A stretch of DNA of 64,000 bases from Duganella sp. Root1480D1 (GCF_001427305.1 NZ_LMFZ01000003.1:124001-188000); one strand, 5' to 3'. Numbered from the stretch's first letter, positions 1 to 10,355 are shown. Made by a program: numbers and translations. The notes: generated by a model from the sequence alone, not told the origin.

Positions 1-20
1 ATCAGCAGGAGGACATTGCC

Positions 21-350
21 ATGGTCAGCAAGGAGAAAATGAACCCCGTCGCGCCCGGCAGCCTGAAAGCGCGCGCACCCGGAGTGGAGCCGGGCAACGA
101 GCAGCGCGGCAGCGGTACCCGGCAGCCCGGTACCACCGGCGCAGGTGAGCGCGGCGGCCTGGCCAGCCAGCAAACCGGCTGGGCAGCGCGTCAATCGGCG
201 CAACGGATGCGCCAACGTACCGAGGGTGGCGCCAGCATGCAGCAGGACCAGCACGCCGGCTCGCAAGAGTCGGCGACCGGCCCTGCAGGCAAGCGTCAGA
301 CCGACGAAGCGCGGCCCAAGCTGTCACGGGCGCGCGAATTGGACAAGTAG
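21..350 (+). CDS. small G/Q/R/A-rich hydrophilic hypothetical protein
   Basis: This 109-residue protein has no family I recognise. It has no hydrophobic segment and is dominated by Gly, Gln, Arg, Ala and Ser, so it is probably disordered. The start is backed by a perfect AGGAGG at 7-12, eight bases before the ATG, and third codon positions are mostly G or C, as in neighbouring genes. Its last 55 bases overlap the 3' end of the opposite-strand hydrolase gene. It could be a stress-related disordered protein. A chance open frame cannot be excluded, but the ribosome binding site argues for a real gene. Confidence 0.55.
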   Translation: MVSKEKMNPVAPGSLKARAPGVEPGNEQRGSGTRQPGTTGAGERGGLASQQTGWAARQSAQRMRQRTEGGASMQQDQHAGSQESATGPAGKRQTDEARPKLSRARELDK

Positions 351-931
351 ATATTGTCTTTCGCCAGTGCCTGCTTGGTGCTGACTGCATCGGCCCATTC
401 GCGCGTGGTCGTCACGGCCGCAAAATTGGAGTGGAACACCACGCTGAAGATGCGATGGATTTCTTCGGCCGTCGCGCGGCCTGCCGCGTTTTCATACGGC
501 AGCGAGCCGGTAGCGTCGGACAGGTATTCCACCGCCAGCCCCATATGCGCCGCTTCGATGATGGTGGAAGCATTGCAGTTGTGGGTCATATAGCCGGCGA
601 TGGAAAGCGTGTCGATCCCATTATCGGCCAGCCATTGGGCCAGGCCAGTGCCGGTGAAGCTGCTGGCCATTTTCTTGTTGACGACATAGTCGGCGCCCAG
701 CGCAGCCACTTCAGGATGCAGTTGCCAGCCATCCGAACCGACTGCAAACACAGGCGCGCCGGCCGGCGTGTCGTGCTGCACCACCACCACGGGTACGCCG
801 CTTTCGCGTGCCACCTTCATGGCCTGGACTATATTCGGCAGCGATTGCTCGACCGGCGGGTATTCGATCGGCAGCTTGCCGGTGAAATATTCGTTTTGTA
901 CGTCGATCACGATCAGGGCGCGGCGTGGCAT
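296..931 (-). CDS. isochorismatase-family cysteine hydrolase
   Basis: The 211-residue protein has the isochorismatase/nicotinamidase fold pattern: Asp10 in the opening ALIVIDVQN strand, a Lys pair at 86-87 and a Cys at about 119 in a THNCN motif, giving the usual Asp-Lys-Cys triad. Such cytoplasmic enzymes hydrolyse amides or vinyl ethers; the substrate here is unknown. The start at 931 has GGAGG eight bases upstream. A longer reading from 1003 lacks support. The gene is divergent from a GlxA-type regulator 98 bp away, an arrangement common for regulator and target pairs. Its 3' end overlaps a small opposite-strand gene. Confidence 0.85.
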   Translation of the reverse strand: MPRRALIVIDVQNEYFTGKLPIEYPPVEQSLPNIVQAMKVARESGVPVVVVQHDTPAGAPVFAVGSDGWQLHPEVAALGADYVVNKKMASSFTGTGLAQWLADNGIDTLSIAGYMTHNCNASTIIEAAHMGLAVEYLSDATGSLPYENAAGRATAEEIHRIFSVVFHSNFAAVTTTREWADAVSTKQALAKDNIYLSNSRARDSLGRASSV

Positions 932-1029
932 GGTGTTTCCTCCATTTGGGTTGTTGATGGAAGAGATTTTGCGCCCGGCGCCGGAATCGCAACAGTGGCC
1001 CAAGAGACAATGTGCGATATAATCGGGCC

Positions 1030-1971
1030 ATGCGTAAAAAAGTGGCCATTATTGCCTTCGACGGCATCACCCCGTTCCACCTGTCGGTGCCGTGCCTGGT
1101 GTTCGGCGGGCCTCATGCCGCGCATTTGTACGATGTGACGGTCTGCGCCGCCGAAAAGGGACCCATGCGCACCACGGCGGGCTTCGAAATCGCTACCAGC
1201 AAAAGCCTGCGTGCCCTGGATGGGGCAGACATCGTCATCATGCCGACCTGGCACGACGACTGCCGGCCGTCGCCGCCCGTCCTGTTGCAGGCGCTGCGGC
1301 GGGCCCACGCGCGCGGCTCAACCATCGTCGGCCTGTGCCTGGGCGCGTTCCCGGTGGCGGAAGCGGGCCTGGTCGATGGCCGCACGGTCGCCACGCATTG
1401 GGCGTTTGCCGCCCAGTTGGCAGAACGCTGCCCGCAGGTGAAGGTCGATGAGGAAGTCCTGTATGTGGATGAAGGCGACGTGCTGACGTCGGCCGGTGCG
1501 GCAGCGAGCCTGGACTGCTCGCTCTACCTGCTGCGCAAGCTGCAGGGCGCCGATTACGCGAACATGGTGGCGCGCCGCCTGCTGGTGGCGCCGCACCGTG
1601 AAGGAGGGCAGGCGCAATTCATCAACCGCCCGGTACCGGTCACCGCCAGCGATAGCCGCCTGGCGCAAGTGCTGGACTGGGTACAGTACCGCCTGGCGGA
1701 AGAACACAGCCTGGATGCGCTGGCGGAACGTGCCGCCATGAGCCGCCGCAATTTCACCCGCCATTTCCGGCAAGCCACCGGCACCTCGTTCAAGCAATGG
1801 CTGCTGAACCAGCGCCTGGCCCATGCCCAGCGCATGCTGGAAACCAGCGACGCATCGATCGAAGCGGTGGCGCAGGCGGCCGGCTTTGGCAGCGCGCTAT
1901 CGTTAAGGCAGCACTTCCGTGCCGCCTTCCATAGCTCGCCCTCGGCTTACCGCAAGCTATTTGACGCCTGA
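1030..1971 (+). CDS. GlxA-type transcriptional regulator (DJ-1/PfpI + AraC HTH)
   Basis: The 313-residue protein has an N-terminal DJ-1/PfpI class I glutamine amidotransferase-like domain (about 1-190), with the nucleophile-elbow-like [13 protein letters not shown] segment. A C-terminal AraC-type double helix-turn-helix covers about 215-310, including [14 protein letters not shown] and a second helix pair ending in PSAYRKLF. The family usually regulates transcription and is not enzymatic. The likely target is the divergent isochorismatase-like gene. A TATAAT at 1018-1023 lies six bases before the ATG and no Shine-Dalgarno is evident; a GTG at 1012 is an alternative start. Its 3' end overlaps the napC stop by 15 bp. 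Confidence 0.88.
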   Translation: MRKKVAIIAFDGITPFHLSVPCLVFGGPHAAHLYDVTVCAAEKGPMRTTAGFEIATSKSLRALDGADIVIMPTWHDDCRPSPPVLLQALRRAHARGSTIVGLCLGAFPVAEAGLVDGRTVATHWAFAAQLAERCPQVKVDEEVLYVDEGDVLTSAGAAASLDCSLYLLRKLQGADYANMVARRLLVAPHREGGQAQFINRPVPVTASDSRLAQVLDWVQYRLAEEHSLDALAERAAMSRRNFTRHFRQATGTSFKQWLLNQRLAHAQRMLETSDASIEAVAQAAGFGSALSLRQHFRAAFHSSPSAYRKLFDA

Positions 1972-2538
1972 CATATCGGGCAGGGTATGCGCAATGCCCT
2001 TGTGGCAGTCGATGCAGGTCTTCTCGCCGCTGGCAAGCTGGGTCGAGTGGGCGTCCACCGCGCGCTTGCTCTGGCGCGTGAAGTCCATCGAATCGAACTG
2101 GTGGCAGTTGCGGCATTCGAGCGAATTGTTCGCCTTCATCCTTCGCCACTCATTGCCCGCCAACTGGATGCGGTGCGCCTCGAATTTTTCGCGGGTGTCG
2201 ATGGTGCCGAACACCTTGCCCCACACTTCCTTGGAAGCCTGCATCTTGCGGGCGATCTTGCTGGTCCACTCGTGCGGAACGTGGCAATCGGAGCACTTGG
2301 CGCGCACCCCGGTGCGGTTGGCGAAGTGGATGGTGCGCTGCAATTCCGGATAGACGTTGTCGCGCATTTCATGGCAGCCGGTACAGAATTTTTCCGTGTT
2401 GGTGGCTTCCATGGCGGTGTTGAAGCCGCCCCAGAACACCACGCCAGCGACGAAGGAACCGATCACCAGGAAGCCCAGGCTAAGGTGCATGCTTGGGCGG
2501 CGCAGGACGTTCCAGTAGTTTTTAATCAACTTGAACAT
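1957..2538 (-). CDS. napC: NapC/NirT-type tetraheme cytochrome c
   Basis: The 193-residue membrane-anchored cytochrome has one N-terminal transmembrane helix (about 18-40) and four CXXCH haem sites (CTGCH, CSDCH, CRNCH, CIDCH). NapC proteins oxidise quinol in the inner membrane and pass electrons to the NapAB complex in the periplasm. It is the last gene of the napEDABC run and starts 11 bp after napB. The length and haem pattern are those of a complete family member. The four haems need the Ccm system encoded just upstream on the same strand. Confidence 0.95.
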   Translation of the reverse strand: MFKLIKNYWNVLRRPSMHLSLGFLVIGSFVAGVVFWGGFNTAMEATNTEKFCTGCHEMRDNVYPELQRTIHFANRTGVRAKCSDCHVPHEWTSKIARKMQASKEVWGKVFGTIDTREKFEAHRIQLAGNEWRRMKANNSLECRNCHQFDSMDFTRQSKRAVDAHSTQLASGEKTCIDCHKGIAHTLPDMSGVK

Positions 2539-2549
2539 GACGTCACCCT

Positions 2550-3023
2550 TTATTTATGCTTGGCCGGCGCGGCCGGCGCCTGGTTCAGCATCGTGTCGAC
2601 GTCCTTGAACTGGTTGGGCACCAGCGGCTCAAGGTTCGCTTGCGGCACGTGGCATTGCAGGCAGAAATAGCGGCGTGGCGACAGCTCGGCGAGGAAATTG
2701 CCGTCACGGTTCTGGAAGTGCGTCACGCTGATCATCGGCGCCTGGCTTTCCTGGGTGCGGGTACGGGCGTGGCACATCATGCAGCGGTTGGCGCTCTTGT
2801 CGGTCTGGTACCCCTCGATCTTGTGCGGGATGACCGGCGGTTGCATGGAGTAATTGCGCACGCGCCGGATATCGCTGTTATCCGGATTGACCATCGGTGC
2901 CGGCTTGGTGGTTTCGGCCAGCGGCGTCGGGCCGCGCATATTGTCGAGGGCGCGCGGGGCCGGCGTTTGGGCGAACAGCGACAGCGGCAGCAGGAAAGCG
3001 AGAAGGAATGCAAGTTTTTTCAT
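2550..3023 (-). CDS. napB: periplasmic nitrate reductase, diheme cytochrome subunit NapB
   Basis: The 157-residue protein has a signal peptide ([19 protein letters not shown]) and two CXXCH haem sites (CMMCH and CLQCH), as expected of NapB, the small subunit that feeds electrons to NapA. I chose the ATG at 3023 because the AGGAG sits about eight bases before it. The in-frame ATG at 3029 is too close to that site. The gene lies 11 bp after napA and 11 bp before napC in one transcription unit. Confidence 0.95.
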   Translation of the reverse strand: MKKLAFLLAFLLPLSLFAQTPAPRALDNMRGPTPLAETTKPAPMVNPDNSDIRRVRNYSMQPPVIPHKIEGYQTDKSANRCMMCHARTRTQESQAPMISVTHFQNRDGNFLAELSPRRYFCLQCHVPQANLEPLVPNQFKDVDTMLNQAPAAPAKHK

Positions 3024-3034
3024 GGCCATGGCTC

Positions 3035-5530
3035 CTAGACCTTGCGGATGCTGACAGCGCACTTCTTGAAGTCAGTCTGCAAAGAGATTGGGCAGGTAGC
3101 GTCCAGCGTCACCTTGTTCACAAGCTGGCTGGCGTCAAAGAACGGAATGAAGACCAGTCCGCGCGGCGGCCGGTTACGGCCGCGCGTCTCAACGCGGGTC
3201 TGGATCAGGCCGCGCCGCGACTTGACCTCGATCAGGTCGCCGCGCCGCGCGCCTAGCTCCTTGGCGTCTTCCGGATGCATGAAGCAGACCGCATTCGGCA
3301 CGGCGCGGTACAACTCGGGCACGCGGCGCGTCATGGTACCGGTGTGCCAGTGCTCCAGCATGCGGCCGGTGGACAGCCAGAACGGGTATTCCTTGTCCGG
3401 CGACTCGGCCGGTTTTTCGTAAGGCAGCGCAAAGATCACCGCCTTGCCATCCGGATGGCCGTAGAAGCGCACGTCTTCGCCTTTCTTGACGTAGGGATCC
3501 AGGCCTTCACGGTAGCGCCAGCGGGTTTCCTTGCCATCCACCACGGGCCAGCGCAGGCCGCGCGCTTCGTGGTACATGTCGAATGGCGCCAGGTCGTGGC
3601 CGTGGCCGCGGCCGAAGCTCGCATATTCCTCGAACAGGCCTTTTTGCGGGTAGAAGCCGAAAGCCTTGGCTTCATCGTTCTGGTAACCCGCTTCGACCTG
3701 CGAGACAGGGAACTTGTCGACCTGGCCGTTGCGGTACAGGACATCGAACAGCGTCTTGCCCTTGTAGGCCGGCATGGCAGCCAGCAGCGGGGCCGGCCAC
3801 ACTTCTTCCATCTTGAAGCGCTTGGAGAATTCCATGAGCTGCCACAGATCGGAACGTGCATCGCCCGGCGCGCTCACCAATTGGTGCCAGAACTGCGTGC
3901 GGCGTTCCGCGTTGCCGTAAGCGCCTTCCTTTTCCACCCACATGGCGGTCGGCAGGATCACGTCGGCCGCGGTGGTGCTGGCGGTAGGATAGGGATCGGA
4001 AACCACGACGAAGGCGTCCGGGTTGCGCCAGCCGGGCAGGATCTCGCCCATCACGTTCGGGCCGGCCTGCATATTGTTGTTGCACATGACCCAATAAGCA
4101 TTCAGCTTGCCGTCCTTGAGCATGCGGCTTTGCAGGACCGCGTGGAAGCCAGGCTTGTCAGGAATGGTCTCCGGCGGCAGCTTCCAGATTTTCTCCGCGA
4201 TCTCGCGGTGCTTGGGATTGGCCACCAGCATATCGGCCGGAAGGCGGTGCGAGAAAGTGCCGACTTCGCGTGCGGTGCCGCAGGCGGAAGGCTGGCCGGT
4301 CAGCGAGAAGGGGCTATTGCCTGGCGAGGAGATCTTGCCCGTCAACAGGTGGATGTTGTACAGCAGGTTGCTGCACCAGGTGCCGCGCGTATGCTGGTTG
4401 AAGCCCATGGTGAAGAAGGAGGTCACCTTGGTCTTGGGATCGGCATACAGCTCCGCCAGGCGCTCCAGGCGGTCGCGCGGTACGCCGCTCAGCTTCGATA
4501 CGGATTCCACGTCGTAGGCGCTGACGAACTTCGCGAATTCTTCGAACGTGCTTGGCTTGCCGCCGCCGACATCGCCGGCATTGGCGGCGGCCTTTTGCAG
4601 CGGATGTTCGGGGCGCAGGCCGTAGCCAATGTCCTTGTTGCCCATCACGAAGCGCGTGTGCTTGTTGACGAAATCCTTGTTCACGCGGTTGTTCTTGATG
4701 ATGTAGTTGGCGATGTAGTTCAGGATCGCCAGGTCGGTCTGCGGTGTGAAAATGATAGGCTGGTCGGCCAGCTCGAAGCTGCGGTGCTCGTAGGTCGACA
4801 GCACGGCCACTTTCACGTTCGGGTTCGACAGACGGCGGTCGGTGATGCGGGTCCACAGGATCGGGTGCATCTCCGCCATATTGGAGCCCCACAGCACGAA
4901 GGCATCGGCCACCTCAATATCGTCGTAGCAGCCCATCGGCTCGTCCATGCCGAAAGTGCGCATGAAACCTGCTACGGCGGAAGCCATGCAGTGGCGTGCA
5001 TTCGGGTCGAGGTTGTTGGTGCGGAAGCCTGCCTTCATCAGCTTGGAGGCTGCGTAGCCTTCCCAGATGGTCCATTGGCCGGAGCCGAACATGCCGACCG
5101 CGTTCGGGCCTTTTTCGTTCAGCACTTTCTTGAACTGCCTGGCCATTTCATCGAAGGCTGCATTCCACGACACTGGCTGGAATTCGCCATCCTTGGCATA
5201 TTTGCCGTTCTTCATGCGCATCAGGGGCGTGGTCAGGCGGTCGGCGCCGTACATGATCTTCGACAGGAAGTAGCCCTTGACGCAGTTGACGCCGCGATTG
5301 ACTTCGGCGTTGATGTCGCCATGCGTTGCCACCACGCGCCCGTCCTTGACGCCGACGTTGACGCCGCAGCCCACGCCGCAGAAGCGGCACGGAGCCTTGC
5401 TCCATTTGAGCTGGGTCTTGGTGGCGTCGGTGACGACGTTGGAGGCGGCGGCAGGCAACTGGATGCCGGCGGTGGCGGCTGCCGTCATTGCGGCAGTCTG
5501 TGTGATGAAATCACGGCGAGTTTGTTTCAT
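3035..5530 (-). CDS. napA: periplasmic nitrate reductase catalytic subunit NapA
   Basis: The 831-residue molybdoenzyme reduces nitrate to nitrite in the periplasm. It starts with a Tat signal (TRRDFIT, then a hydrophobic stretch to about residue 30). A [4Fe-4S] site follows, with Cys48, 51, 55 and 83, and the bis-MGD domains include the Mo-ligand Cys in [10 protein letters not shown]. Length and motifs match complete NapA. Its ATG overlaps the napD stop (ATGA), so translation is probably coupled to that of NapD, its Tat-signal-binding chaperone. The long open frame on the opposite strand is a shadow. Confidence 0.97.
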   Translation of the reverse strand: MKQTRRDFITQTAAMTAAATAGIQLPAAASNVVTDATKTQLKWSKAPCRFCGVGCGVNVGVKDGRVVATHGDINAEVNRGVNCVKGYFLSKIMYGADRLTTPLMRMKNGKYAKDGEFQPVSWNAAFDEMARQFKKVLNEKGPNAVGMFGSGQWTIWEGYAASKLMKAGFRTNNLDPNARHCMASAVAGFMRTFGMDEPMGCYDDIEVADAFVLWGSNMAEMHPILWTRITDRRLSNPNVKVAVLSTYEHRSFELADQPIIFTPQTDLAILNYIANYIIKNNRVNKDFVNKHTRFVMGNKDIGYGLRPEHPLQKAAANAGDVGGGKPSTFEEFAKFVSAYDVESVSKLSGVPRDRLERLAELYADPKTKVTSFFTMGFNQHTRGTWCSNLLYNIHLLTGKISSPGNSPFSLTGQPSACGTAREVGTFSHRLPADMLVANPKHREIAEKIWKLPPETIPDKPGFHAVLQSRMLKDGKLNAYWVMCNNNMQAGPNVMGEILPGWRNPDAFVVVSDPYPTASTTAADVILPTAMWVEKEGAYGNAERRTQFWHQLVSAPGDARSDLWQLMEFSKRFKMEEVWPAPLLAAMPAYKGKTLFDVLYRNGQVDKFPVSQVEAGYQNDEAKAFGFYPQKGLFEEYASFGRGHGHDLAPFDMYHEARGLRWPVVDGKETRWRYREGLDPYVKKGEDVRFYGHPDGKAVIFALPYEKPAESPDKEYPFWLSTGRMLEHWHTGTMTRRVPELYRAVPNAVCFMHPEDAKELGARRGDLIEVKSRRGLIQTRVETRGRNRPPRGLVFIPFFDASQLVNKVTLDATCPISLQTDFKKCAVSIRKV

Positions 5531-5802
5531 TGTAGTTCCTCGTCCATTGAGTTGGCGGGTTCGGCATGCTGGTAAACCAGGGCGACATTGAGGACGCCGG
5601 GCAGGGCCCGGATGGCGTCCATCGCGTCGAGTGTGCGGGGCGCGCTTTCCGCTTCGAGCGTGACGATCAGTCGACCGTCCGCTTCAGCGGCATGCACGAT
5701 GCAGCGGGGAAGGATGGCTAGCTGGGCACGAACCTGCGCAACTTGTGCGGGAGTGACGTGGACGATGATGCCGGCGATGTGGATTTCGGCGGCCATGATC
5801 AT
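5527..5802 (-). CDS. napD: NapD chaperone for NapA maturation
   Basis: The 91-residue cytoplasmic protein matches NapD: a ferredoxin-like fold opening with [11 protein letters not shown] and ending with a DAIRALPGV segment. NapD binds the NapA Tat signal peptide and holds export until the cofactor is inserted. The ATG at 5802 overlaps the napE stop as ATGA, which supports this start over the internal ATG at 5796. The 3' end overlaps the napA start in the same way. Confidence 0.92.
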   Translation of the reverse strand: MIMAAEIHIAGIIVHVTPAQVAQVRAQLAILPRCIVHAAEADGRLIVTLEAESAPRTLDAMDAIRALPGVLNVALVYQHAEPANSMDEELQ

Positions 5803-5960
5803 GCACCTGGCAGGCGACCGGTGAGCAACTGGTACATCCAGACGATGAATCCATAGCCGCCTACCGTTGCAACCGCGAGGACCGGGGCAAGGAGCACCGT
5901 CATGAACAGGAAGACCTTCAATTCTTGCGCCTTGCTGGCGACTGGTTCTTTGTTTTCCAT
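5799..5960 (-). CDS. napE: NapE, small membrane protein of the nap operon
   Basis: This short gene encodes 53 residues: a charged N-terminus (MENKEPVASKAQELKVF) and one transmembrane helix with LLAPVLAVATVGGYGF. The motif and size match NapE, a nap-linked inner-membrane protein of uncertain function. It is the first nap gene, 71 bp after ccmI, and its stop overlaps the napD start (ATGA). The ribosome binding site is weak (GGTGAAC). It is easily missed because of its length. Confidence 0.9.
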   Translation of the reverse strand: MENKEPVASKAQELKVFLFMTVLLAPVLAVATVGGYGFIVWMYQLLTGRLPGA

Positions 5961-6031
5961 TTGTTCACCATTTTACGGAGAAAGGTGCTTCATAAAATTA
6001 GCGCAGGTTAAGCGCTTTGCCTGACACAAAA

Positions 6032-7099
6032 CTATTTGCCTTCCCGGCGCCGCGAGGCGAGTTCAATCACCAACCCGCCGGCGCCGGCAGCAACCGGTCC
6101 GGTCTGTCCTTCCAGGTCTCCCGCTTGCGCGGTGGCGCTGCCGTTCGTCGAGATGCGTGCGCCTACAATCAATTGCCCCGCGTCGGACAGCTGCGTGCCG
6201 GCTGCCAGTGCGTTGCTGTCGTCCAGCGCAAACTGCAGCGGCAAAGCGCCAACCTCCCGTTTGATGGCGGCCAGTGGCATCGGAGATCCGTTGGCGGCAC
6301 GGGCATAGATGAACAGCGTCTGGCCGGGCGCCGGCGCCGCGCTGCCGGGCGCAAGACGGATGGTGCCGGACAGGCGCGCGGATGGCGCAGTGGCCGGGAT
6401 ACCCTGGCGCGCCCGTGCTTCGGCGATGCCCGCTTGCGTCGAGCGGGCAAATTCAGAATCTGCGGGAACCAGCGGCAGCACGGCGTGCCATTGTTTCTCA
6501 GCGCGGGCAAAGTCGCCGCGGGCAAAGGCAGCGCTGCCTGACAGGGCAAGCGCTTTCGCTTGTTGCGGATCGATGGCCAGGGCGCGTTCGACCAGGCGTT
6601 CCGGCTCGCCCGCCAAGGCACCGTCCTGGGCGGTGGCCAGGGCATCGGCGTAGTCGGCCAGCACGCCCGCGTCCTGCGGCAAAAGCGTTGCCAGGTGGCC
6701 GTAGGCCTTGGCCGCATCGGCATAGCGGTTCATGGCGCTGTACGAGCGCGCCAGCATATGCCAGCCTTCGACATCGTCGGGTTGCCTGCGCAGGCGTTCG
6801 GCCAGGCGTTCAACCATGGCGGGAATGTCTTCTTCCGACGGCCCGTGGTCGGTGGGCGTGGCTGCTGCGGCCAGCAGTTCCGGTGGCATGGCCAGCGCGT
6901 CCGGCCGGCCGACCTGCATGTAAAGCGCGACGGCCGCTGCGGGCAGCAGCACGGTAAGCAGCAAAGCAAGCCGCGTCTGCGGCAGCCCGCCTGCTGGTGC
7001 CGCATGGCCTGGGCTGGGCGTGCGGCGCAGCAGCGGCGGCACAACGCAGGCAAGGGCGAGGGCGGACATGATGCCGATAATGGCGATGAACAAATTCAT
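6032..7099 (-). CDS. ccmI: cytochrome c maturation protein CcmI (apocytochrome chaperone)
   Basis: The 355-residue protein has an N-terminal membrane helix, a second hydrophobic segment at about 43-63, TPR-like repeats over roughly 90-225 (WHMLARSYSAMNRYADAAKAY) and a C-terminal beta-rich periplasmic domain. CcmI/CycH holds apocytochrome c for the CcmFH haem ligase. The ATG overlaps the ccmH stop (ATGA). It ends the ccm run and napE follows 71 bp later on the same strand. Confidence 0.9.
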   Translation of the reverse strand: MNLFIAIIGIMSALALACVVPPLLRRTPSPGHAAPAGGLPQTRLALLLTVLLPAAAVALYMQVGRPDALAMPPELLAAAATPTDHGPSEEDIPAMVERLAERLRRQPDDVEGWHMLARSYSAMNRYADAAKAYGHLATLLPQDAGVLADYADALATAQDGALAGEPERLVERALAIDPQQAKALALSGSAAFARGDFARAEKQWHAVLPLVPADSEFARSTQAGIAEARARQGIPATAPSARLSGTIRLAPGSAAPAPGQTLFIYARAANGSPMPLAAIKREVGALPLQFALDDSNALAAGTQLSDAGQLIVGARISTNGSATAQAGDLEGQTGPVAAGAGGLVIELASRRREGK

Positions 7100-7419
7100 T
7101 GCTTGACCTTCCAGAATCCGCGCAGCGCCAGGACACCGGCCGCGAGCAGCAGCAGGGGCCCGAACCAGAGCAGGGCGGTGCTGGCGTTCAGCGGCGGCTC
7201 ATATAGAACGAAGTCGCCATAGCGCTGCACCATGAAGTCCACCACCTGCTGTTCGCTGCGGCCCTGGGACAATTGCTGGTGGATCTGCTGGCGCAGGTCG
7301 AGCGCCAATGGCGCATGCGAGTCGGCCAGGCTCTGGTTCTGGCATACCAGGCAGCGCAGCTCGCCGGCGAGTGCCATGGTGCGTGCGTCCAGCGAAGTAG
7401 CTCTTGTGACGTCAGCCAT
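7096..7419 (-). CDS. ccmH: cytochrome c maturation thioreductase CcmH (no signal peptide)
   Basis: The 107-residue protein has the CcmH/CycL motif LRCLVCQNQ (Cys23 and Cys26) and one C-terminal membrane helix (about 82-101). CcmH reduces apocytochrome cysteines in the periplasm before haem attachment. The family normally starts with a cleavable signal or membrane helix, but this protein begins directly with MADVTRATSLDAR. An in-frame TGA at 7432-7434, five codons upstream, blocks any longer reading, and an AAGGAG precedes the ATG at good spacing. The start is therefore firm and the missing export signal is real in this sequence. The gene overlaps ccmG by 8 bp. Confidence 0.88.
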   Translation of the reverse strand: MADVTRATSLDARTMALAGELRCLVCQNQSLADSHAPLALDLRQQIHQQLSQGRSEQQVVDFMVQRYGDFVLYEPPLNASTALLWFGPLLLLAAGVLALRGFWKVKQ

Positions 7420-7939
7420 TGGCCAGCTCCTTCACCATGCGGGCAACGCGCTCGCGAGCTTCAGGCGCGGACAGCGGGCCGATATGCTTCATGCGGATGA
7501 TGCCGTGGCGGTCGATGACAAAAGTCTCAGGCACGCCGTAGACGCCGAAATCAATGCCGATGCGGCCGTCATGGTCGAACGCGATCTGGCGATACGGGTT
7601 GCCGTTGTTTTGCAGCCAGCGCAGGGCATCGTCGCGCTGGTCCTTGTAATTCAAGCCAATGACTGGCGCGTCGACGGCGCGCGACAGGTCCAACAAGTCC
7701 TTATGCTCGATGCGGCAGCCTTCGCACCAGGAAGCCCAGACGTTCAGTATCCACACGCGGCCCTGCATCCTGGCCGGCGACACCGTGTCGGCGGGATTGT
7801 CCAGCAGCTGGGCAGAGAATTGCGGCACCGGTTTGCCGATCAGGGGCGATGGCAGTTCGCGCGGATTGCGCTGCAAACCGACGCCCAGGAACGCAAGCAA
7901 TACCGCGAATAGCGCAACTGGAAGGATGAAGCGTTTCAT
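7412..7939 (-). CDS. ccmG: CcmG/DsbE thioredoxin-like protein
   Basis: The 175-residue membrane-anchored thioredoxin-like protein has an N-terminal helix (about 5-22) and the redox site WCEGC (Cys72 and Cys75), followed by the family GVYGVPETFVID motif. CcmG keeps the CcmH / apocytochrome cysteines reduced in the periplasm. Its ATG overlaps the ccmF stop by four bases and its 3' end overlaps ccmH. The residues between the cysteines differ from the WCPTC of E. coli, but the fold markers are intact. Confidence 0.93.
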   Translation of the reverse strand: MKRFILPVALFAVLLAFLGVGLQRNPRELPSPLIGKPVPQFSAQLLDNPADTVSPARMQGRVWILNVWASWCEGCRIEHKDLLDLSRAVDAPVIGLNYKDQRDDALRWLQNNGNPYRQIAFDHDGRIGIDFGVYGVPETFVIDRHGIIRMKHIGPLSAPEARERVARMVKELANG

Positions 7940-9909
7940 TGGGGTTCCTGCAGCAGGGAGGCAACGGCCAGCGCGGGCACCGCCGCTGCGGCCGCCGGCA
8001 CGGCTTCACGCGTTGCGCGATAGCGGCGGTCGGATGCTGCCAGCAGGCCGCCGATGGCAAACAGCACACATCCGCCCCAGATCCAGCCGACAAAAGGCTT
8101 GAGCTGGACGCGCAGCAGCCAGCGGCCGTCGCCGGTCGAATCGCCGAGCGACACGTACAGGTCGCGCAGCAGGCCACGATCGATCGCGGCTTCGGTCATG
8201 GTGTCCTGCGCCACCGTATAGCGGCGCTGCTCCGGATAAAGAAGCGCCAGGGTCTGGCCCTCGCGCGCAACGCTTACGCTGGCGCGCAGCGCCGTGTAGT
8301 TCGGGCCGCGCGTATCTTCCAGTTTCTGCAAGGTGAAGCTGTATTGGCCAAGCGACGCTTTTTGTCCTGGCGCCAGCACTATGTCCTGAACCAGTTCGTG
8401 CCCCTTGACCATGGTGACGCCGATCACGAACACGCCCAGGCCGGCGTGTGCCGCGAGCATGCCCCACCATGAACGCGGCTGGCGTGCCAGCTTGCCGCGC
8501 TGCTGCAACAGTTGCCAGCCGCTGCCGAGCAGGATCCAGGCCGCCAGCAAGAGGCCGAGCGAAGACATTGCAGACCCGTGCATCAGCAGCGCCGCGCCGA
8601 TGCCCAAGCCAAGCGCAATGGAAGCAGGCCAGCGCAGACGGCGTACCAACTGGGCCAGCGTGCCATTGCGCCAGCCCGCGAACGGGCCGGCAGCGACCAG
8701 CAACAGTACCGGCAGCATCATCGGCACAAAGACTTTTTCAAAGTAGGGCGGGCCAACGGAGATCTTGCCCGCGCCAAGCGCATCCAGCACCAGCGGGTAT
8801 AGCGTGCCAAGCAGCACTGTGCCCGTCGCGGCCAGCATCACCACGTTCTGCAACAGCAGCAGCGACTCGCGCGACAGCGGCGAGAACACGGTACGCTGGC
8901 GCAGGCGCGGCGCGCGCCACGCGTACAGCAGCAGCGAGCCGCCGACCACCACCGCCAGGTAGGCCAGGATAAAAGCGCCGCGGCGCGGATCGGTGGCAAA
9001 GGCGTGCACGGAGGTCAGCACACCCGAGCGCACCAGGAAGGTGCCCAGCAGCGACAGCGAGAACGCCAGGATCGCCAGCAGGGCCGTCCAGCTTCGGAAA
9101 ATGCCGCGCTTTTCCGTCACTATCAGCGAATGCAGCAGCGCCGTGCCGACCAGCCAAGGCATGAAGGAAGCATTTTCCACCGCATCCCAGAACCACCAGC
9201 CGCCCCAGCCCAACTCGTAATAGGCCCAGAAGCTGCCCATCGCGATGCCAAGCGTCAGGAAGCTCCACGCAGCCAGCGCCCATGGCCGCGACCAGCGCGC
9301 CCACGAGGCATCAAGCCGGCCGCCCAGCAGGGCAGCAATGGCGAAAGCAAAGGTCACCGAAAAACCGACGTAGCCCATGTACAGCAAGGGCGGGTGCGCG
9401 ATCATGCCGGCATCCTGCAGCAGTGGATTCAGGTCGTTGCCGTCCGGCGCCGCGGGCAGCATGCGCAGGAATGGATTGGAAGTCAGGATCAGGAACAGCA
9501 GGAAGCCGACCGCCACCAGGCCAAGCACCCCGACCAGGCGCGCCTGCATCTCGCGCGGCAGTTGCTGCGACAGGCTGGCAGCGGCAAAGGTCCATGCCGA
9601 CAGAAGCCAGGTCCACAGCAGCAGCGAACCCTCATGACCGCCCCAGGCAGCGCTCAGGCGGTATTGCCACGGCAGCAGGGAATTGGAATGCTGCGCCACA
9701 TAGCGCAGCGAAAAATCGTTGGCGTACAGTGCATAGAACAGGCAGCCGAAAGCGATCGAGCTGAAAATGAATTGTCCCGCCGCCGCTGGCCGCGCCAGCG
9801 CCATCCAGCGCACGTCGCTGCGCAGTGCACCGGCCAGCGGCATGAAGCCCTGGACTGCGGCCAGCAGCAAGGCCAGCACCAGCGCGAAATTGCCTGCTTC
9901 CGCAATCAT
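7936..9909 (-). CDS. ccmF: cytochrome c haem lyase subunit CcmF
   Basis: The 657-residue polytopic protein has about a dozen or more hydrophobic segments and the tryptophan-rich WWFWDAVEN haem-handling motif after GWGG, with SVTFAF and [12 protein letters not shown] segments typical of CcmF. It takes haem from CcmE and attaches it to apocytochrome c. Its length is normal for the family. ATGA overlaps join it to ccmE upstream and ccmG downstream. Confidence 0.96.
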   Translation of the reverse strand: MIAEAGNFALVLALLLAAVQGFMPLAGALRSDVRWMALARPAAAGQFIFSSIAFGCLFYALYANDFSLRYVAQHSNSLLPWQYRLSAAWGGHEGSLLLWTWLLSAWTFAAASLSQQLPREMQARLVGVLGLVAVGFLLFLILTSNPFLRMLPAAPDGNDLNPLLQDAGMIAHPPLLYMGYVGFSVTFAFAIAALLGGRLDASWARWSRPWALAAWSFLTLGIAMGSFWAYYELGWGGWWFWDAVENASFMPWLVGTALLHSLIVTEKRGIFRSWTALLAILAFSLSLLGTFLVRSGVLTSVHAFATDPRRGAFILAYLAVVVGGSLLLYAWRAPRLRQRTVFSPLSRESLLLLQNVVMLAATGTVLLGTLYPLVLDALGAGKISVGPPYFEKVFVPMMLPVLLLVAAGPFAGWRNGTLAQLVRRLRWPASIALGLGIGAALLMHGSAMSSLGLLLAAWILLGSGWQLLQQRGKLARQPRSWWGMLAAHAGLGVFVIGVTMVKGHELVQDIVLAPGQKASLGQYSFTLQKLEDTRGPNYTALRASVSVAREGQTLALLYPEQRRYTVAQDTMTEAAIDRGLLRDLYVSLGDSTGDGRWLLRVQLKPFVGWIWGGCVLFAIGGLLAASDRRYRATREAVPAAAAAVPALAVASLLQEPQ

Positions 9910-10355
9910 GGCAAGCCTTTCAGGGAAGCCGGCGCGCGTCCTTGTTCCAGCGCATGGGCCGCTTCCTTCGGCATATAGTTTTCATCGTGCTTGGCCAGCA
10001 CTTCCTGCGCCAGGAACAGTGCGCCCTGGCCCAGTCGGCCTTGCGCCACGGCGCCTTTGCCTTCCTTGAACAGGTCGGGCAAGGTGCCCTGGTAATGCAC
10101 CGGCACTTTCTGCACATTGTCGGTGATGACGAAGCTGACGGTCAGGCCGTCGTTCAGACGCCGCACGCTGCCTTGTTCCACCAGGCCGCCAATGCGGAAG
10201 ATGCCGTTGCGCGGCGCTGCCCCGGCTACCACTTGCGAGGGAGTGAAGAAGAACACCAGGTTGTCGCGGAAAGCTGACAGTACCAATGTCGCTGCGATGC
10301 CGCATGCAGCCAGGCTGGCGCCGATCAGGGCAAGGCGTTGATGGCGCGGCTTCAT
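9906..10355 (-). CDS. ccmE: haem chaperone CcmE
   Basis: The 149-residue protein has an N-terminal membrane anchor (about 8-28), an OB-fold periplasmic domain and the HDENY motif with the haem-binding His123 and Tyr127. CcmE carries haem from CcmC to CcmF. I start it at 10355, where MKPRHQRL follows a GAAGG site and overlaps the ccmD stop. Upstream in-frame sequence is the ccmD gene in another frame. Confidence 0.95.
   Translation of the reverse strand: MKPRHQRLALIGASLAACGIAATLVLSAFRDNLVFFFTPSQVVAGAAPRNGIFRIGGLVEQGSVRRLNDGLTVSFVITDNVQKVPVHYQGTLPDLFKEGKGAVAQGRLGQGALFLAQEVLAKHDENYMPKEAAHALEQGRAPASLKGLP

Noticed and set aside
3275..5575. 766-codon open frame on the strand opposite napA
   Set aside because: It mirrors napA, has no ribosome binding site or recognisable motif, and arises from high GC content in the third codon position.
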